64,000 nucleotides of DNA from an uncultured Lachnospiraceae bacterium (GCA_910587295.1 CAJULP010000005.1:20984-84983); one strand, 5' to 3'. Shown: positions 36,960 to 47,149, counted from the first letter of the stretch. The notes: generated by a model from the letters alone, not told the origin. Program-made: numbers and translations.

Positions 36960-38423
36960 TCATCCGCAGACGACAGTTTCCGGAATCGGCCCAAAACTGT
37001 CAACTCCCTTTGCCCGCTTTCCCACCGCGTCAAACTGTCCTGAGCCTGCAACCGGCTGCCGAGATCCATCCAGATCGGGGTCCGCATAGTCTGCAAACCA
37101 GCCTTCCAGCCGCTTTTTCATCTGTAAGATCCGCTCCTCACAGGATGGGGCATCGTACAAGTTGTTCTCTTCATCGGGATCATTTTCCAGACAATACAAT
37201 TCGTTAGGCCCATATGGATAGCGCAAAACCAGCTTCCATTCCCGGTCGCGTATCATGCGCACCGGCCCGTACTCATCCAATATCACAATACTTCTGTCCG
37301 TTTCTTTCTCCGGCGCAAAAAGCCAGTCTGCAAAGCTTCTTCCCGGAAGCTTCTGACGCACCTCGCCGGACAATCCCAAAAGCTCCTGCAGGGTTGGGAA
37401 AATATCATAATGAGAAAACAGCTCCCTGCATACCTTTCCCTCCGCTGTCTTTCCTTTCCAGGAAACGATAAAAGGCACCTTTACCGAAGTGTCAAACATA
37501 TTTTGTGGAAAGGTGGCATTTCCCTTCCCCCAAATGCCGTGCTGACCTAAATTCATGCCATTATCCGAGGTGAAAATGATCAGTGTATCCTCCAAGATCC
37601 CCAATTCCTCCATCCGGTCCAAGAGCCTGCCAATCTGCCGGTCCATGGCAGTTATGGCGGCATAATAACCCCGCAGCAATTCCTTTCTCCGCTCCCCGGT
37701 TCCGCAGGGGCATGTTTTTACCTGGCGAGGATGCAGGGGAAGATCGGGGGTTGCCAAAAATTCGCAATCTCTGTACAGATCCAGCATCTCCTTTGGATGA
37801 TCCTTTTCCTCCCAGGGGCTATGGGGTGCGGTAAAATGAACACTTAAATAGAAAGGTTCTTTCTTTTGCGCCAGATCCTCCAAATTCTGTAAAGCGTTTT
37901 CCGCAATCAGATCCGTCACATACCCTTTGGGGAAACTGATCCTTCCCTCCTCCGCTACATCCGCATTGTAATAATCACAGCCTCCCCTTCCCAGCGTATA
38001 CCATTTGGAAAACCCATGCTGGCGATGCAGGCTGTCGCCCATATGCCACTTTCCGCTGAGCGCGCAGGTATATCCCGCTTCATGCAAAAGATCCGTGTAA
38101 GCAGTCAGGTGTTCCGTGTAGCGGATTGGCTTTGTCTCGTTTTCATAACCGTACATTCCTTCCATCCCGGGAATGCCCGAGGGCAGATTTCCTCCTGAAA
38201 GCCAATCCAAAATGCCGTGGCAGGACGGAATCGTTCCGGTCAGGATAGAGGCCCGCGCCGGGGAACACACCGGGGAAGCACAGAAAAAATTCTCAAACCG
38301 CACCCCGCCAGCCGACAGCCTGTCCAGATTAGGTGTCCGGACATCCGCATTGCCTGCACAGCGCATCGCCCACGCCCCCTGATCATCCGATAATAGAAAT
38401 AAAATATTGGGTCTTTTGTCCAC
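36960..38423 (-). CDS. Type I sulfatase (first of two)
   Basis: A 487-residue formylglycine sulfatase. Metal aspartates open the protein (FLLSDDQGAW), and the maturation motif CSPAR has Cys53, which is to be converted to formylglycine. GKWHMGD near 130, HFTAPHSPW near 195 and FTSDNGMNLGQHG near 290 complete the active site. No signal peptide is seen, so it acts in the cytoplasm on imported sugars. It starts with GTG at 38423 after GGAGGAGG; the sulfatase upstream stops at 38424, so the two are coupled. No maturase (anSME) is in the window; one must be encoded elsewhere. Confidence 0.92.
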   Translation of the reverse strand: MDKRPNILFLLSDDQGAWAMRCAGNADVRTPNLDRLSAGGVRFENFFCASPVCSPARASILTGTIPSCHGILDWLSGGNLPSGIPGMEGMYGYENETKPIRYTEHLTAYTDLLHEAGYTCALSGKWHMGDSLHRQHGFSKWYTLGRGGCDYYNADVAEEGRISFPKGYVTDLIAENALQNLEDLAQKKEPFYLSVHFTAPHSPWEEKDHPKEMLDLYRDCEFLATPDLPLHPRQVKTCPCGTGERRKELLRGYYAAITAMDRQIGRLLDRMEELGILEDTLIIFTSDNGMNLGQHGIWGKGNATFPQNMFDTSVKVPFIVSWKGKTAEGKVCRELFSHYDIFPTLQELLGLSGEVRQKLPGRSFADWLFAPEKETDRSIVILDEYGPVRMIRDREWKLVLRYPYGPNELYCLENDPDEENNLYDAPSCEERILQMKKRLEGWFADYADPDLDGSRQPVAGSGQFDAVGKRAKGVDSFGPIPETVVCG

Positions 38424-39782
38424 TTACCATACCTCCTCCGGCAAAAACTCTTTCGGCGTTCCCAGCTGCCTGTGATGACTGCGGATCTTCTCCGTCAGTT
38501 CTTTTTGTACGCCCGCATATTCCTCTTTTCCAAACACATTTTGCATCTGCAGCGGGTCCTTTTTTCTGTCAAACAAGATGTGATCCCTGAACATCTGCCC
38601 CTCATTACCAAGGCCCACATAAGCCAGTTCAAACTCCGGCGTCAGGATTCCCGCCCTGGGCACGTCCCCCGGGTGAATGTATAACTCCCGCTGGGTTTCT
38701 CCGTTTTCTAACAGTACGTTGGACAGATCCTGCCCATGGACCGCAAAGGGATATTCAATCCGGGCAAGCCCTGCCAGGGTCACGCCTAAATCCACCACAT
38801 TGACCCAGGCCGCACACCGCATCCCTTTAATCCGGCTTCCCGGCAGAGACATCACAAGGGGAATATGGTACACACTTTCATACAGATTATTTTTTTCCAT
38901 CAGGCCGTGCTCGCCCATGTATTCCCCATGATCCGTGGTAAATACCACGATCGTATTCTCCCAAAGCCCAGTCCGCTTTAAGCATTCCGTGATCTTTCCC
39001 ACATTATCGTCAATACATTTTACGGCACCCAGATACTGGGCTTTTAACCTGCGCAAATGGCCTTCCCTTTCAAACATCCCCCTGGGAAAATAATGGTGCC
39101 TGCCCCACGTGTCATATTCCGCCCAATCTGGCAGCGTTTCCTCGTAAAAGCTCTCCGGCACCGTAAGCGTCAGCGGGTCAAACATAGTGTCGTAAGGTTT
39201 CCTGACCTCAAAGGGCTGATGCGGGTCCGGCATACTGACCATGAATAAAAAAGGCTCCTCCTTCCCGGCTCTTCCCTCCAAAAACCGTACCGTCTCATCC
39301 GCCAGCCAGTCCGTGGTATAAGACCTGCTGTTCCCTACACTGCGTTTTGTGTGTATCTTTCCTTCCTGATCTATAAAAACAGATTTACAGTGTCCAAATT
39401 CCACCTTGTACTTCCATTCCTGAAACCCCAGCGGATTATAATCGCCAAGAGCATCCTGCCGTTCCTTATGATCTGCCAGGTGCCATTTCCCCACATAACC
39501 CGTATGGTATCCCGCCAGCCCAAAGGCTTCCGCAAACCCATGTTCGTCGTTACCTACGGGCACGCCGTTTCTGTATGCGCCGTTGGCATGGGGATATTTT
39601 CCCGTCATAAAGCAGCCCCGGGAGGGCGTGCAGACAGCGCTGGGCGTGTAGAAATTTTCCAGTAACATCCCCTCCTGCGCAATGGCGTCAATCCAGGGTG
39701 TTTCCACTTCTCTTCCGCCGTAACATCCCAGCACATTTAAAGAAAGCTGGTCCGTATATATAATCAGTATGTTCTTTTTCAT
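38424..39782 (-). CDS. Type I sulfatase (second of two)
   Basis: A 452-residue formylglycine sulfatase. It opens with IIYTDQLSLNVLG, the metal Asp site. The motif CTPSR has Cys51; GKWHLADH, MSMPDPHQPF and FTTDHGEYMGEHG follow in the expected order. No signal peptide. The two sulfatases are only distantly similar, so they probably act on different sulfate positions of one glycan. It follows the LplC-type permease by 8 bases and is part of that operon. The specific ester (galactose, GalNAc or hexuronic acid sulfate) cannot be read from sequence alone. Confidence 0.92.
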   Translation of the reverse strand: MKKNILIIYTDQLSLNVLGCYGGREVETPWIDAIAQEGMLLENFYTPSAVCTPSRGCFMTGKYPHANGAYRNGVPVGNDEHGFAEAFGLAGYHTGYVGKWHLADHKERQDALGDYNPLGFQEWKYKVEFGHCKSVFIDQEGKIHTKRSVGNSRSYTTDWLADETVRFLEGRAGKEEPFLFMVSMPDPHQPFEVRKPYDTMFDPLTLTVPESFYEETLPDWAEYDTWGRHHYFPRGMFEREGHLRRLKAQYLGAVKCIDDNVGKITECLKRTGLWENTIVVFTTDHGEYMGEHGLMEKNNLYESVYHIPLVMSLPGSRIKGMRCAAWVNVVDLGVTLAGLARIEYPFAVHGQDLSNVLLENGETQRELYIHPGDVPRAGILTPEFELAYVGLGNEGQMFRDHILFDRKKDPLQMQNVFGKEEYAGVQKELTEKIRSHHRQLGTPKEFLPEEVW

Positions 39783-39790
39783 ATCACCAT

Positions 39791-40705
39791 TCAGCCTTTC
39801 ACGGAGCCGATCATGACCCCTTTCACAAAATATTTCTGTACAAACGGATACAGAATCAGTACCGGCAGAGAAGAAACAATGATCACGCCATATTTGATCG
39901 TCCGCGCAATCTGCCGCATCAGCTCCAGAGAATCCGGATCCAGTGTCGTAGGATCCACAGACTGTCCTGTGATCAGAATATCCCGCAGAATCAACTGCAG
40001 CGGATACAGTTTATTATCCGTCACATAGATCAACCCGTTAAAAAATGAATTCCAGTGTCCAACCGCATAGTATAGCACCATGATGGCCAGAATCGCCTTA
40101 GACAGCGGAATCACCACCCGGAAAAAATACTGGGGGATACTGCAGCCGTCGATCTCTGCCGCTTCCTGCAGCTCCATGGGCATAGTGTTGACAAAAAAGG
40201 TCCTGCACAAAATCAAGTTAAACACATTAAAAGAACCTAAAATCATGAGCACATAAGGCGTATTGACCAAATGCAGCCCTTTGACCACCATATAGGTAGG
40301 GATCAGGCCTCCTGAAAAATACTTTGTTACAATCAAAAGCTTCATAATCAGACCCCTGCCGGCCATATCCGTCCGGGAAAGCGCATAACCTGCGGGAATC
40401 GTGATAAACAGTGCGATCAGCGTTCCCACCAGCGTATAACGCACTGTGTTGTAGTAGCCTGTCCATATCCTTGTATCCCTGAAAATATATTTATAACCCT
40501 CCATGGTGATTCCTCTGGGAAAAAACAGCACCTGGCCGGACGCAACCAGATCCGGATCACTGATTGATGCAATCACCACAAACCAAAGCGGATACAAAAT
40601 CATCACCGAAAGCAATATCACGATCCCATACACGACGGATAAAAAAATCTTGTCCTTACAACACAATCTATTCCATTTATTCATCATAATCCTCCATGTT
40701 TTCAA
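39791..40705 (-). CDS. Carbohydrate ABC permease, LplC family (sulfatase locus)
   Basis: A 304-residue six-helix permease. The EAA loop is ELQEAAEIDGCSIPQYFFRV near 190-208 and the C-terminus is FVQKYFVKGVMIGSVKG, typical for LplC. It is second permease of the operon; the partner permease ends 69 bases upstream. The interval between contains a weak 10-base stem (40740-40763). Confidence 0.92.
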   Translation of the reverse strand: MKTWRIMMNKWNRLCCKDKIFLSVVYGIVILLSVMILYPLWFVVIASISDPDLVASGQVLFFPRGITMEGYKYIFRDTRIWTGYYNTVRYTLVGTLIALFITIPAGYALSRTDMAGRGLIMKLLIVTKYFSGGLIPTYMVVKGLHLVNTPYVLMILGSFNVFNLILCRTFFVNTMPMELQEAAEIDGCSIPQYFFRVVIPLSKAILAIMVLYYAVGHWNSFFNGLIYVTDNKLYPLQLILRDILITGQSVDPTTLDPDSLELMRQIARTIKYGVIIVSSLPVLILYPFVQKYFVKGVMIGSVKG

Positions 40706-40774
40706 AAGCCTGCAAATTTGGGCGCAAGCACAAATTTGTCTGTGAAAAATTTATTTTTCACAGTAATCCCCCAT

Positions 40775-41698
40775 TTACCACAGACTTACATCCGATACTT
40801 TCCTGGCAATCCTATTGACCGCCAACAACAGAATTAAATTGATAACATTATTAAAAAGTCCGATTGCGGCAGAATAGCTGAACTGCCCACCCTGGATACC
40901 GATCTTATAAACATACGTGGAAATAATCTCCGAATAATCCAAGTTGATACTGTTTTGTAAAAGAAAAGCCTTTTCGAACCCCAGATCCATAATTTCCCCG
41001 GCCCGCATGATCAGCATAATGACCATAGTGGGCACGATAGACGGCAGGTCGATATACCAAAGCCTTTGAAACCGTGTGGCCCCATCCACGGTAGCTGCCT
41101 CATGCAGCTCCGGCCCTACAGAGGTCAGCACGGAGATATACATGATGGAACCCCATCCTATATTTTGCAGTACCCCGGACCAGACATAGATATGGCGGAA
41201 ATTGCTCGGTTTTGACAAAAAGCCTGCCGGCTCTATCCCCAACAACATAAGAAACTGGTTGATAATACCGTCACTGGCCAGAAAAATCAAGATCATACCA
41301 CAGTAAACCACCATAGAAATAAAATGGGGGGCATAAGTGATCATCTGCGCCGTCTTTTTTAAGCGGGTATGCGTTACATAATTTAAGATAAGCGCAAAGA
41401 TGATCGGCATGGGAAACCCGGCCACCAGCGAATACAGGCTCAATGACAATGTATTCCATAAAAGGTCTTTAAACTGCCAGGAATCAAAAAACGTCTGGAA
41501 ATGCTTCATCCCTACCCAGGCGCTTCCCCAGATTCCGTCCGAAGCCCGGTAATCCTTAAACGCCAGCTGAATCCCATACATTGGCACATAATTAAACAAT
41601 AACACATATAATACCATCGGAAGAATAAACAGATAGCATACCCACGTTTTTTTGAGCATGCGCATACTGAAAAGCTTCGTCCTGTTCTTTTTATTCAT
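40775..41698 (-). CDS. Carbohydrate ABC permease, LplB family (sulfatase locus)
   Basis: A 307-residue permease. The first helix is YLFILPMVLYVLLFNYVPMY and the EAA loop HEAATVDGATRFQRLWYIDL near 210-230. It pairs with the LplC-type permease downstream to import the substrate bound by the lipoprotein upstream. As in the other importer, no ATPase is encoded in the locus. Confidence 0.92.
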   Translation of the reverse strand: MNKKNRTKLFSMRMLKKTWVCYLFILPMVLYVLLFNYVPMYGIQLAFKDYRASDGIWGSAWVGMKHFQTFFDSWQFKDLLWNTLSLSLYSLVAGFPMPIIFALILNYVTHTRLKKTAQMITYAPHFISMVVYCGMILIFLASDGIINQFLMLLGIEPAGFLSKPSNFRHIYVWSGVLQNIGWGSIMYISVLTSVGPELHEAATVDGATRFQRLWYIDLPSIVPTMVIMLIMRAGEIMDLGFEKAFLLQNSINLDYSEIISTYVYKIGIQGGQFSYSAAIGLFNNVINLILLLAVNRIARKVSDVSLW

Positions 41699-41727
41699 CG
41701 TAATCCTCCTCCATACCTAATAAACAA

Positions 41728-41770
41728 GCCGGACGGCAGACGCATACCATACTGCGCAATACCGTCCGGC
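41728..41770 (-). terminator. Hairpin between lipoprotein and permease genes (sulfatase locus)
   Basis: GCCGGACGG (41728-41736) and CCGTCCGGC (41762-41770) pair perfectly around a 25-base partly structured loop. Same position as the hairpin in the other importer at 23077-23125, consistent with partial termination that favours the binding protein. Confidence 0.7.
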
Positions 41771-41823
41771 CATACATGTTTTTCTGCGTTATGACAGATC
41801 GATCCCTGCCGGCATCCGATGCC

Positions 41824-43485
41824 TTACTTCACGGAATCCACAAATTCCTGACATAACTGTGTGTATTCATCCACTTTAAGACTTTCCAGTGTCTTTAAGT
41901 GTTCCTCCCATTTTCCTTCGTCAATGCCGTTGATCACGGAATCCGCAATAAATTTCTTCAAATACGTATCAATATCCGTCATCAAAATGGACCGTCTCTC
42001 CGTGTTTTCCAGCGATACCGCCATTCCTGCCGGCAGGCCCACCACACCAAACTTTGTCTGCTCCCGCACGGCCTCCAATTTATCATCGTGAGGCCATTTA
42101 TCATCATAAACCAGCTTCTGGTCATATTCATACCGCCACAAAGACGGTGTCTTTCCTGAGAAACTCTCCGCATTGCGGTATTCCGCCTTGGATTGGTAAC
42201 CGCCGTTTGCTGCCAGCACATCATTGTCTATTGTCAAAAACTGCGGGATTTCCTCCCCGTTTTCCTCCAGAATATTCCACCAGACTCCTTCTGCGCCCCT
42301 TCCCCATTTCAGGGCAAGTTCCAGGGAAGAGTTGATATAATCATACCAGCGTACCAGCGCCTCAGGATTTTTACAGCTTTTACTGATGGCAAAACCGCCG
42401 GCTCTTGTCACGTTATTGATACCGATCATCTGCGTTCCGTCTTTCCCTTTTAAAACAGGCAGTGCCCTGTATTCACTTTCGTCTGTTATGCCTGCTTCCT
42501 CTGCGCGATATCCCGCAACCAATCCCAAAATATCCCCGGATGCGCCCCTGGCCGCATACTGATCAGCACTCAGCGTGAAAGCATCTTTATCGATAAGCCC
42601 CTCCTGATACAGGTCATGCAGCCACGCAAGCGCCTCATAATAACCCTGCTCTTTTGCGCTAAACGTCACTTTCCCGTCCTGAGTGATCACATGATAACCG
42701 TTTTCCAAAACACCAAAGGGTCCGAATATATTTTCAATAGAAGTTCCCCAGCCCCAGGAATCCTGAAATGTAAAAGGAATCTCGTCCTTCTTCCCGTTTC
42801 CGTTAGGATCTTGGTCACGAAACGCAATCAACACCTCTTTTAACTCTTCCGGTGTCTCCGGCATTTTCAGGGAAAGATTATCCAGCCATGTCTGATTGAT
42901 CCACAAATGGGAGTCAATAATATTATGCGTCGACTCGTCTCCAACGGGAAGCGTATGGACTTTTCCGTCCGGAGAACGAAGCGCATTCGGATAATCGTCC
43001 CTGGTATCAAAAAACGCCGTCACATTGGGAGCGTACTGCTCCAGATACTCATCCAGCGCCACCAGCTGGTCAAAATTCCTGGACATATCCACATCCCCTA
43101 AAATCGCATCCGGCAGGCTGTCCGTACTGAACATGATATTTATTTTTTCTTCCCATCCGGAAGCGGGGATTTCGATCCATTCAATATGGATATTGGTCGC
43201 TTCCTCCGTTTCGATCACGCATTGCTTTTCCGCAGCGGTCTTAAGTGTGCTCGTCTGAGGCACCGCAATTGTAAATGTTTCTTTTTCTTTTACGATCGGC
43301 AGCCCTTCCGGGTTAAAGTTTCCGTTCCCCCCCGTCTCCTGGGCCCCCGAAGCTGCTCCACTTTCCGTTTTCGTCTCATTGTCTGTTGCCGCGCTGTCCG
43401 CTCCTGTTGCGGGTGAGGAATTTTGACATCCCGTCAAAACCACCGCCATACCTAAAGCAGCCAATCTAAGCCATTTTCTTTTCAT
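41824..43485 (-). CDS. Sugar-binding lipoprotein (sulfatase locus)
   Basis: A 553-residue LplA-type binding protein. The signal (MKRKWLRLAALGMAVVL) ends in lipobox LTGC with Cys20; a Ser/Thr/Glu-rich tether follows to about residue 60, then the binding domain. It includes a DPNGNGKKDEIPF loop, an EF-hand-like calcium-site pattern often seen in this family. First structural gene of the operon lipoprotein, two permeases, two sulfatases. The preceding 207 bases (43486-43692) should hold the promoter used by the AraC regulator, but I could not place it with confidence. Confidence 0.92.
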   Translation of the reverse strand: MKRKWLRLAALGMAVVLTGCQNSSPATGADSAATDNETKTESGAASGAQETGGNGNFNPEGLPIVKEKETFTIAVPQTSTLKTAAEKQCVIETEEATNIHIEWIEIPASGWEEKINIMFSTDSLPDAILGDVDMSRNFDQLVALDEYLEQYAPNVTAFFDTRDDYPNALRSPDGKVHTLPVGDESTHNIIDSHLWINQTWLDNLSLKMPETPEELKEVLIAFRDQDPNGNGKKDEIPFTFQDSWGWGTSIENIFGPFGVLENGYHVITQDGKVTFSAKEQGYYEALAWLHDLYQEGLIDKDAFTLSADQYAARGASGDILGLVAGYRAEEAGITDESEYRALPVLKGKDGTQMIGINNVTRAGGFAISKSCKNPEALVRWYDYINSSLELALKWGRGAEGVWWNILEENGEEIPQFLTIDNDVLAANGGYQSKAEYRNAESFSGKTPSLWRYEYDQKLVYDDKWPHDDKLEAVREQTKFGVVGLPAGMAVSLENTERRSILMTDIDTYLKKFIADSVINGIDEGKWEEHLKTLESLKVDEYTQLCQEFVDSVK

Positions 43486-43692
43486 ACTTTACCATACCCT
43501 TTCCATACCTGCGCCGCTGTGCTGCAGATATTGTTCTCCATTACGGCTTCTGTTCCAGACCAAAATTACTGCGCGCTTTCGTTTTAGTTCGTACTTTCAG
43601 CATATCTTCTTTTTTCAAAAAAGTATATCTCCCGTTCTTGAACATCATCCCGCTTTGCTGAAAAACCGCCGGGAATCCATCCTTTATTCCTG

Positions 43693-45672
43693 TCACTTCC
43701 TTTTCCAATAGTTTTCTCGATAACCGCCAGGCGTCACGCCTTCGTACTTTTTAAACATTTCAATGAAAACGGTGCTGTTGGCATAGCGGAGCGCCTGCGC
43801 AATCTCGGACACGCGCATATCACTGTTCTCCAGCATATCCTTCGCCCGCTCTAACTTGATCTGCTCCACATACTGCGAAATCGTTACCCCCATATTTTTC
43901 TTGAAAAAATGACTGATATTTGACACGGAGGTATCAAAATAAAATGCCATGTATTTTACACTGAAATTGTCTTCCAGATAATGTTCATGCACGTATGCGA
44001 CAATATCCACAATATTCCGCTTTTTATAGCCTGCCTGATCCTGGACCGGGGCCGCTTCTCCGGGCAGTTTTTCCCCAACCTGCTCCAAAAACCGTTCCAC
44101 ACACGCAGCAATGTTTCCGCCCTGCGCCTTTACCTCATCCAATACTTCATTCGTATCAATCTGCATCATTCTAGCTATATCCCAAAGCACCCCGGCTGCG
44201 GCCACTTCATCCATTTCCCCCACGATACCGCCAATTTCTGCCAGTAAAAACTTTTCTTTTGCCAGATCATCCTCCTGGACGGCCTCCCGCAAGGACAAAA
44301 GCTCCCGTTCCGGATAGCCGCTTTTCTTCAGGCAGAATGTATTGAGCTGCTTTCTGGCTTCCTCATAAGACCTGCGCAGCCCTTCCACCTCCATGACCAG
44401 ACTGCCAATACCAATCTGCACGCCTTTCTGAGATAACTGCCCAATTTTTCCCTTTAAATCAACGTCAGATTCATCCGAGCATACCAGATAGATTAAAATA
44501 CCTTCTAACAATTCGATTCGATATGCGTCAAAAACGTTATAACGATTCATTTGCTGTCCAAACCACTCATAAAATCCCTCGTCTTCCGGAAGATTGTCCG
44601 GCAGTGCCACAAAAAACTTGTATTTCCTGTTCAGTTTTATATTATTTTTCAGGCAGCGGTTCCAAAGTTCATCTCCTGGCTGCACGGTTTTATATAAAAG
44701 CTCATAAAGACAGCTTTCCATACGCAGTTCATCCCGTTCCCCCAGCAGTTCTTCGTTATGATCCACCAGCTTCTTATAGACCGCATAGCGGCTGCGTGAA
44801 AAAAACAGTGCAAGACTCAAACCGATCAACAAACTGCAAAGCAGCCACATGCCATACCCTCTAAGATAAATCGCCGTTCCCACATACAGATTCTTTTTGG
44901 AAATGAAAACAGTGGTGGAAAAGCCCTCCCCCAGCTCTCCCTCGTAAACCAGATAGTCTCCGCTTGAAACAAATTCCCGATACGATTCTGTCCAATCCTG
45001 CCCGGACATCTGCCCATCCGGCACATACACGACCTCTTCTCCCTGGCGGATCACACAGAAGCTGTCATCGGTGTCCTGCCGAAACTGTGCCGAAAGCTTC
45101 TCGCTCCGTATCGGATAGATCAAATACTTCATCTCACTTCCGTTCTTTCCCCAGGTCTTGATCGGCGCCACAAATGTCATCCCTGCATTTTGGTCCGCAC
45201 GCAGCAACACCGGACACGCACCAATGATGCCCTCCTCTAGATTTTCAAAAACCGACCTGTCCATACGGCAGACCGACGTAAAGAAAAGTTCCTCTGTCAT
45301 CTTCCCCGTAGAAGAAAGGATAAACTTCTTTTCCCAATCATACAGATAAATGGCGTCCACAAAAGGAAAATTCCGTTCCTGCCTGCTAAATTCCCTTTGA
45401 ATGTCCAGGTATACCTTGGGAACATCCGAGTATCGCTCATTATACTTTTTGTCATATTTGCATGACATGTTAAATGTGCGGATGGTGGAAAGCTGCTGCT
45501 TGAAAAAGCTCTCCTGTCTTTCCAGCGTCAGGCTCATCTCATCCCTGATCTTATGTATCTGCTGCTTGTAAATAAGACGCAGTATGCTAACGCTGATCAC
45601 CAGAAGTGGAATCAGCAAAACAATATTGTACGCGATCACAAATTTGATATACTGTTCTCTTTTGTTTTTCAT
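43693..45672 (-). CDS. Membrane-anchored AraC-family regulator
   Basis: A 659-residue one-protein sensor and regulator. Helix one at about 11-31 (FVIAYNIVLLIPLLVISVSI), an extracellular domain of about 240 residues, helix two near 275-295, a linker, a cytoplasmic domain, and an AraC DNA-binding end (FSVKYMAFYFDTSVSNISHF, RVSEIAQALRYANSTVFIEM). There is no kinase or receiver domain, so sugar binding outside is passed directly to the DNA-binding end. ATG 45672 has AGGTG at 8 bases; the ORF opening 36 codons earlier lacks a signal and is rejected. It probably activates the importer-sulfatase operon. Confidence 0.9.
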   Translation of the reverse strand: MKNKREQYIKFVIAYNIVLLIPLLVISVSILRLIYKQQIHKIRDEMSLTLERQESFFKQQLSTIRTFNMSCKYDKKYNERYSDVPKVYLDIQREFSRQERNFPFVDAIYLYDWEKKFILSSTGKMTEELFFTSVCRMDRSVFENLEEGIIGACPVLLRADQNAGMTFVAPIKTWGKNGSEMKYLIYPIRSEKLSAQFRQDTDDSFCVIRQGEEVVYVPDGQMSGQDWTESYREFVSSGDYLVYEGELGEGFSTTVFISKKNLYVGTAIYLRGYGMWLLCSLLIGLSLALFFSRSRYAVYKKLVDHNEELLGERDELRMESCLYELLYKTVQPGDELWNRCLKNNIKLNRKYKFFVALPDNLPEDEGFYEWFGQQMNRYNVFDAYRIELLEGILIYLVCSDESDVDLKGKIGQLSQKGVQIGIGSLVMEVEGLRRSYEEARKQLNTFCLKKSGYPERELLSLREAVQEDDLAKEKFLLAEIGGIVGEMDEVAAAGVLWDIARMMQIDTNEVLDEVKAQGGNIAACVERFLEQVGEKLPGEAAPVQDQAGYKKRNIVDIVAYVHEHYLEDNFSVKYMAFYFDTSVSNISHFFKKNMGVTISQYVEQIKLERAKDMLENSDMRVSEIAQALRYANSTVFIEMFKKYEGVTPGGYRENYWKRK

Positions 45673-45868
45673 AACACATACACCTATTCCCGCTTGTGAA
45701 AAGCAGCGGCAGCAAATTTTTATTTCCTTATTTATTATACAAAAAACATAAAATACTAACCATATTTTACTTTTGAACAATATCTTTTTTAATTGAACAA
45801 ATCATCTATATAGGTGTAAAATAAAATGGTACTTATTAAAAATCCTGATCAAAAGAGGTCATCTATTT

Positions 45869-47116
45869 ATGGAAGTAAAAAATAACGAACCCGCTTTTCT
45901 TGAAATAAAAGACGAATTTTACATGAGAGAATTGGACAGAAGTGACTTAGAACAATTTAATGCCCTGCTGCAATATGCCTTTCAGGTGACGAGCTACGAC
46001 CTGTTTCAGACCGGCTGGCAGCAGGACGAGATCAAGTACGCCAAACGCCCAATCTTAGAAGAAGCCTACGTACTTGGCTGGTTTTATAAAGAAAAACTGG
46101 CGTCCATGATCGTAGTCTACTCCATGAAAGTCAATATTCACGACGAGATCATGGATATGGGCGGCATTACCGGAGTTGCCACTTACCCGGAATATACCGG
46201 CAGGGGGCTGATTCATTCCCTGATGAAACATGCTCTCAATTATATGCATGAACAACAAATGTCCATTTCCTTCCTGTACCCTTATTCCATCCCGCTTTAC
46301 CGTAAAATGGGCTGGGAAATCGTTTCGGACAAATTATCCTTTACCGTAAAGGATACGCAGCTTCCCAAACCGCGTCCGGTCACCGGAATGGTAGAGCGGG
46401 TCAGCCTCGATTCCGAAGACTATCATAACGTGCATTCTTACTTCGCCCTGCAGCGCCATGGCTGCTTGATCCGGGATTCCCTGTCATGGGAAGAATATTG
46501 GCGTTGGGACAATGACGACATGATCGCTGCGGTTTATTACAACCAAAGCCACAAACCCCTTGGTTACGTGGTCTACTATATCGCTAATGACATTTTTCAT
46601 ATTAAAGAGATGGTGTACCTGAACATAGAAGCCAACTACGGCCTGTGGAATTATATCAGTGCGCACTTTTCCATGATCGATCAGGTACAGGGGGATAATT
46701 ATTCCGGGGAACCTATGGCATACCTGTTTGAAGACAGTGAGATCACGGAAACAATCTCCCCTTATATCATGGCAAGGATCGTCAATGTACGGGATTTTCT
46801 GGAGAACTACCCTTATCAGATCCAGCCGGAAGATTTTAAGATCCATTTTAAGGTACATGATGAAATGGCCCCCTGGAACGAAGGGGACTATATGGTGTCA
46901 TGGCATGAAGGCGAAGCATTGTGTGAACAGGTGGAAGACAACCAGTCTATCAACGTGGTGGAACTTAACGTCAATACGCTTACCACTATGCTGATGGGCT
47001 ATAAACGGCCCTCTTACCTGTATGACCACGAAAAGATCAAGACGGAATACTATATGCTGACCTGGTTAGAAAGACTGATTCCGGTGGAGAAGCCGTATTT
47101 TTCGGATTATTTTTAA
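45869..47116 (+). CDS. Eis-like GNAT acetyltransferase
   Basis: A 415-residue protein with the Eis layout: an N-terminal GNAT domain with the acetyl-CoA loop TYPEYTGRGLIHSLM (about 105-119) and a conserved SFLYPYSIPLYRKMGWE, a second degenerate GNAT domain in the middle, and an SCP2-like C-terminal domain. Family members acetylate amines, including aminoglycosides and protein lysines; the substrate here is unknown. Start MEVKNNEP follows AAAGAGGTC. Two copies of TTGAACAA, 20 bases apart (45773 and 45793), lie in the interval with the divergent AraC gene. Confidence 0.85.
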   Translation: MEVKNNEPAFLEIKDEFYMRELDRSDLEQFNALLQYAFQVTSYDLFQTGWQQDEIKYAKRPILEEAYVLGWFYKEKLASMIVVYSMKVNIHDEIMDMGGITGVATYPEYTGRGLIHSLMKHALNYMHEQQMSISFLYPYSIPLYRKMGWEIVSDKLSFTVKDTQLPKPRPVTGMVERVSLDSEDYHNVHSYFALQRHGCLIRDSLSWEEYWRWDNDDMIAAVYYNQSHKPLGYVVYYIANDIFHIKEMVYLNIEANYGLWNYISAHFSMIDQVQGDNYSGEPMAYLFEDSEITETISPYIMARIVNVRDFLENYPYQIQPEDFKIHFKVHDEMAPWNEGDYMVSWHEGEALCEQVEDNQSINVVELNVNTLTTMLMGYKRPSYLYDHEKIKTEYYMLTWLERLIPVEKPYFSDYF

Positions 47117-47149
47117 AATTGATATTACAAATCAGGATCAAATTTAGCC

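Noticed and set aside
40740..40763. Stem TGTGAAAAA / TTTTTCACA and the nearby repeat CAAATTTG between the two permease genes
   Set aside because: AT-rich, weak stem without a T run and inside an operon; probably spacer sequence.
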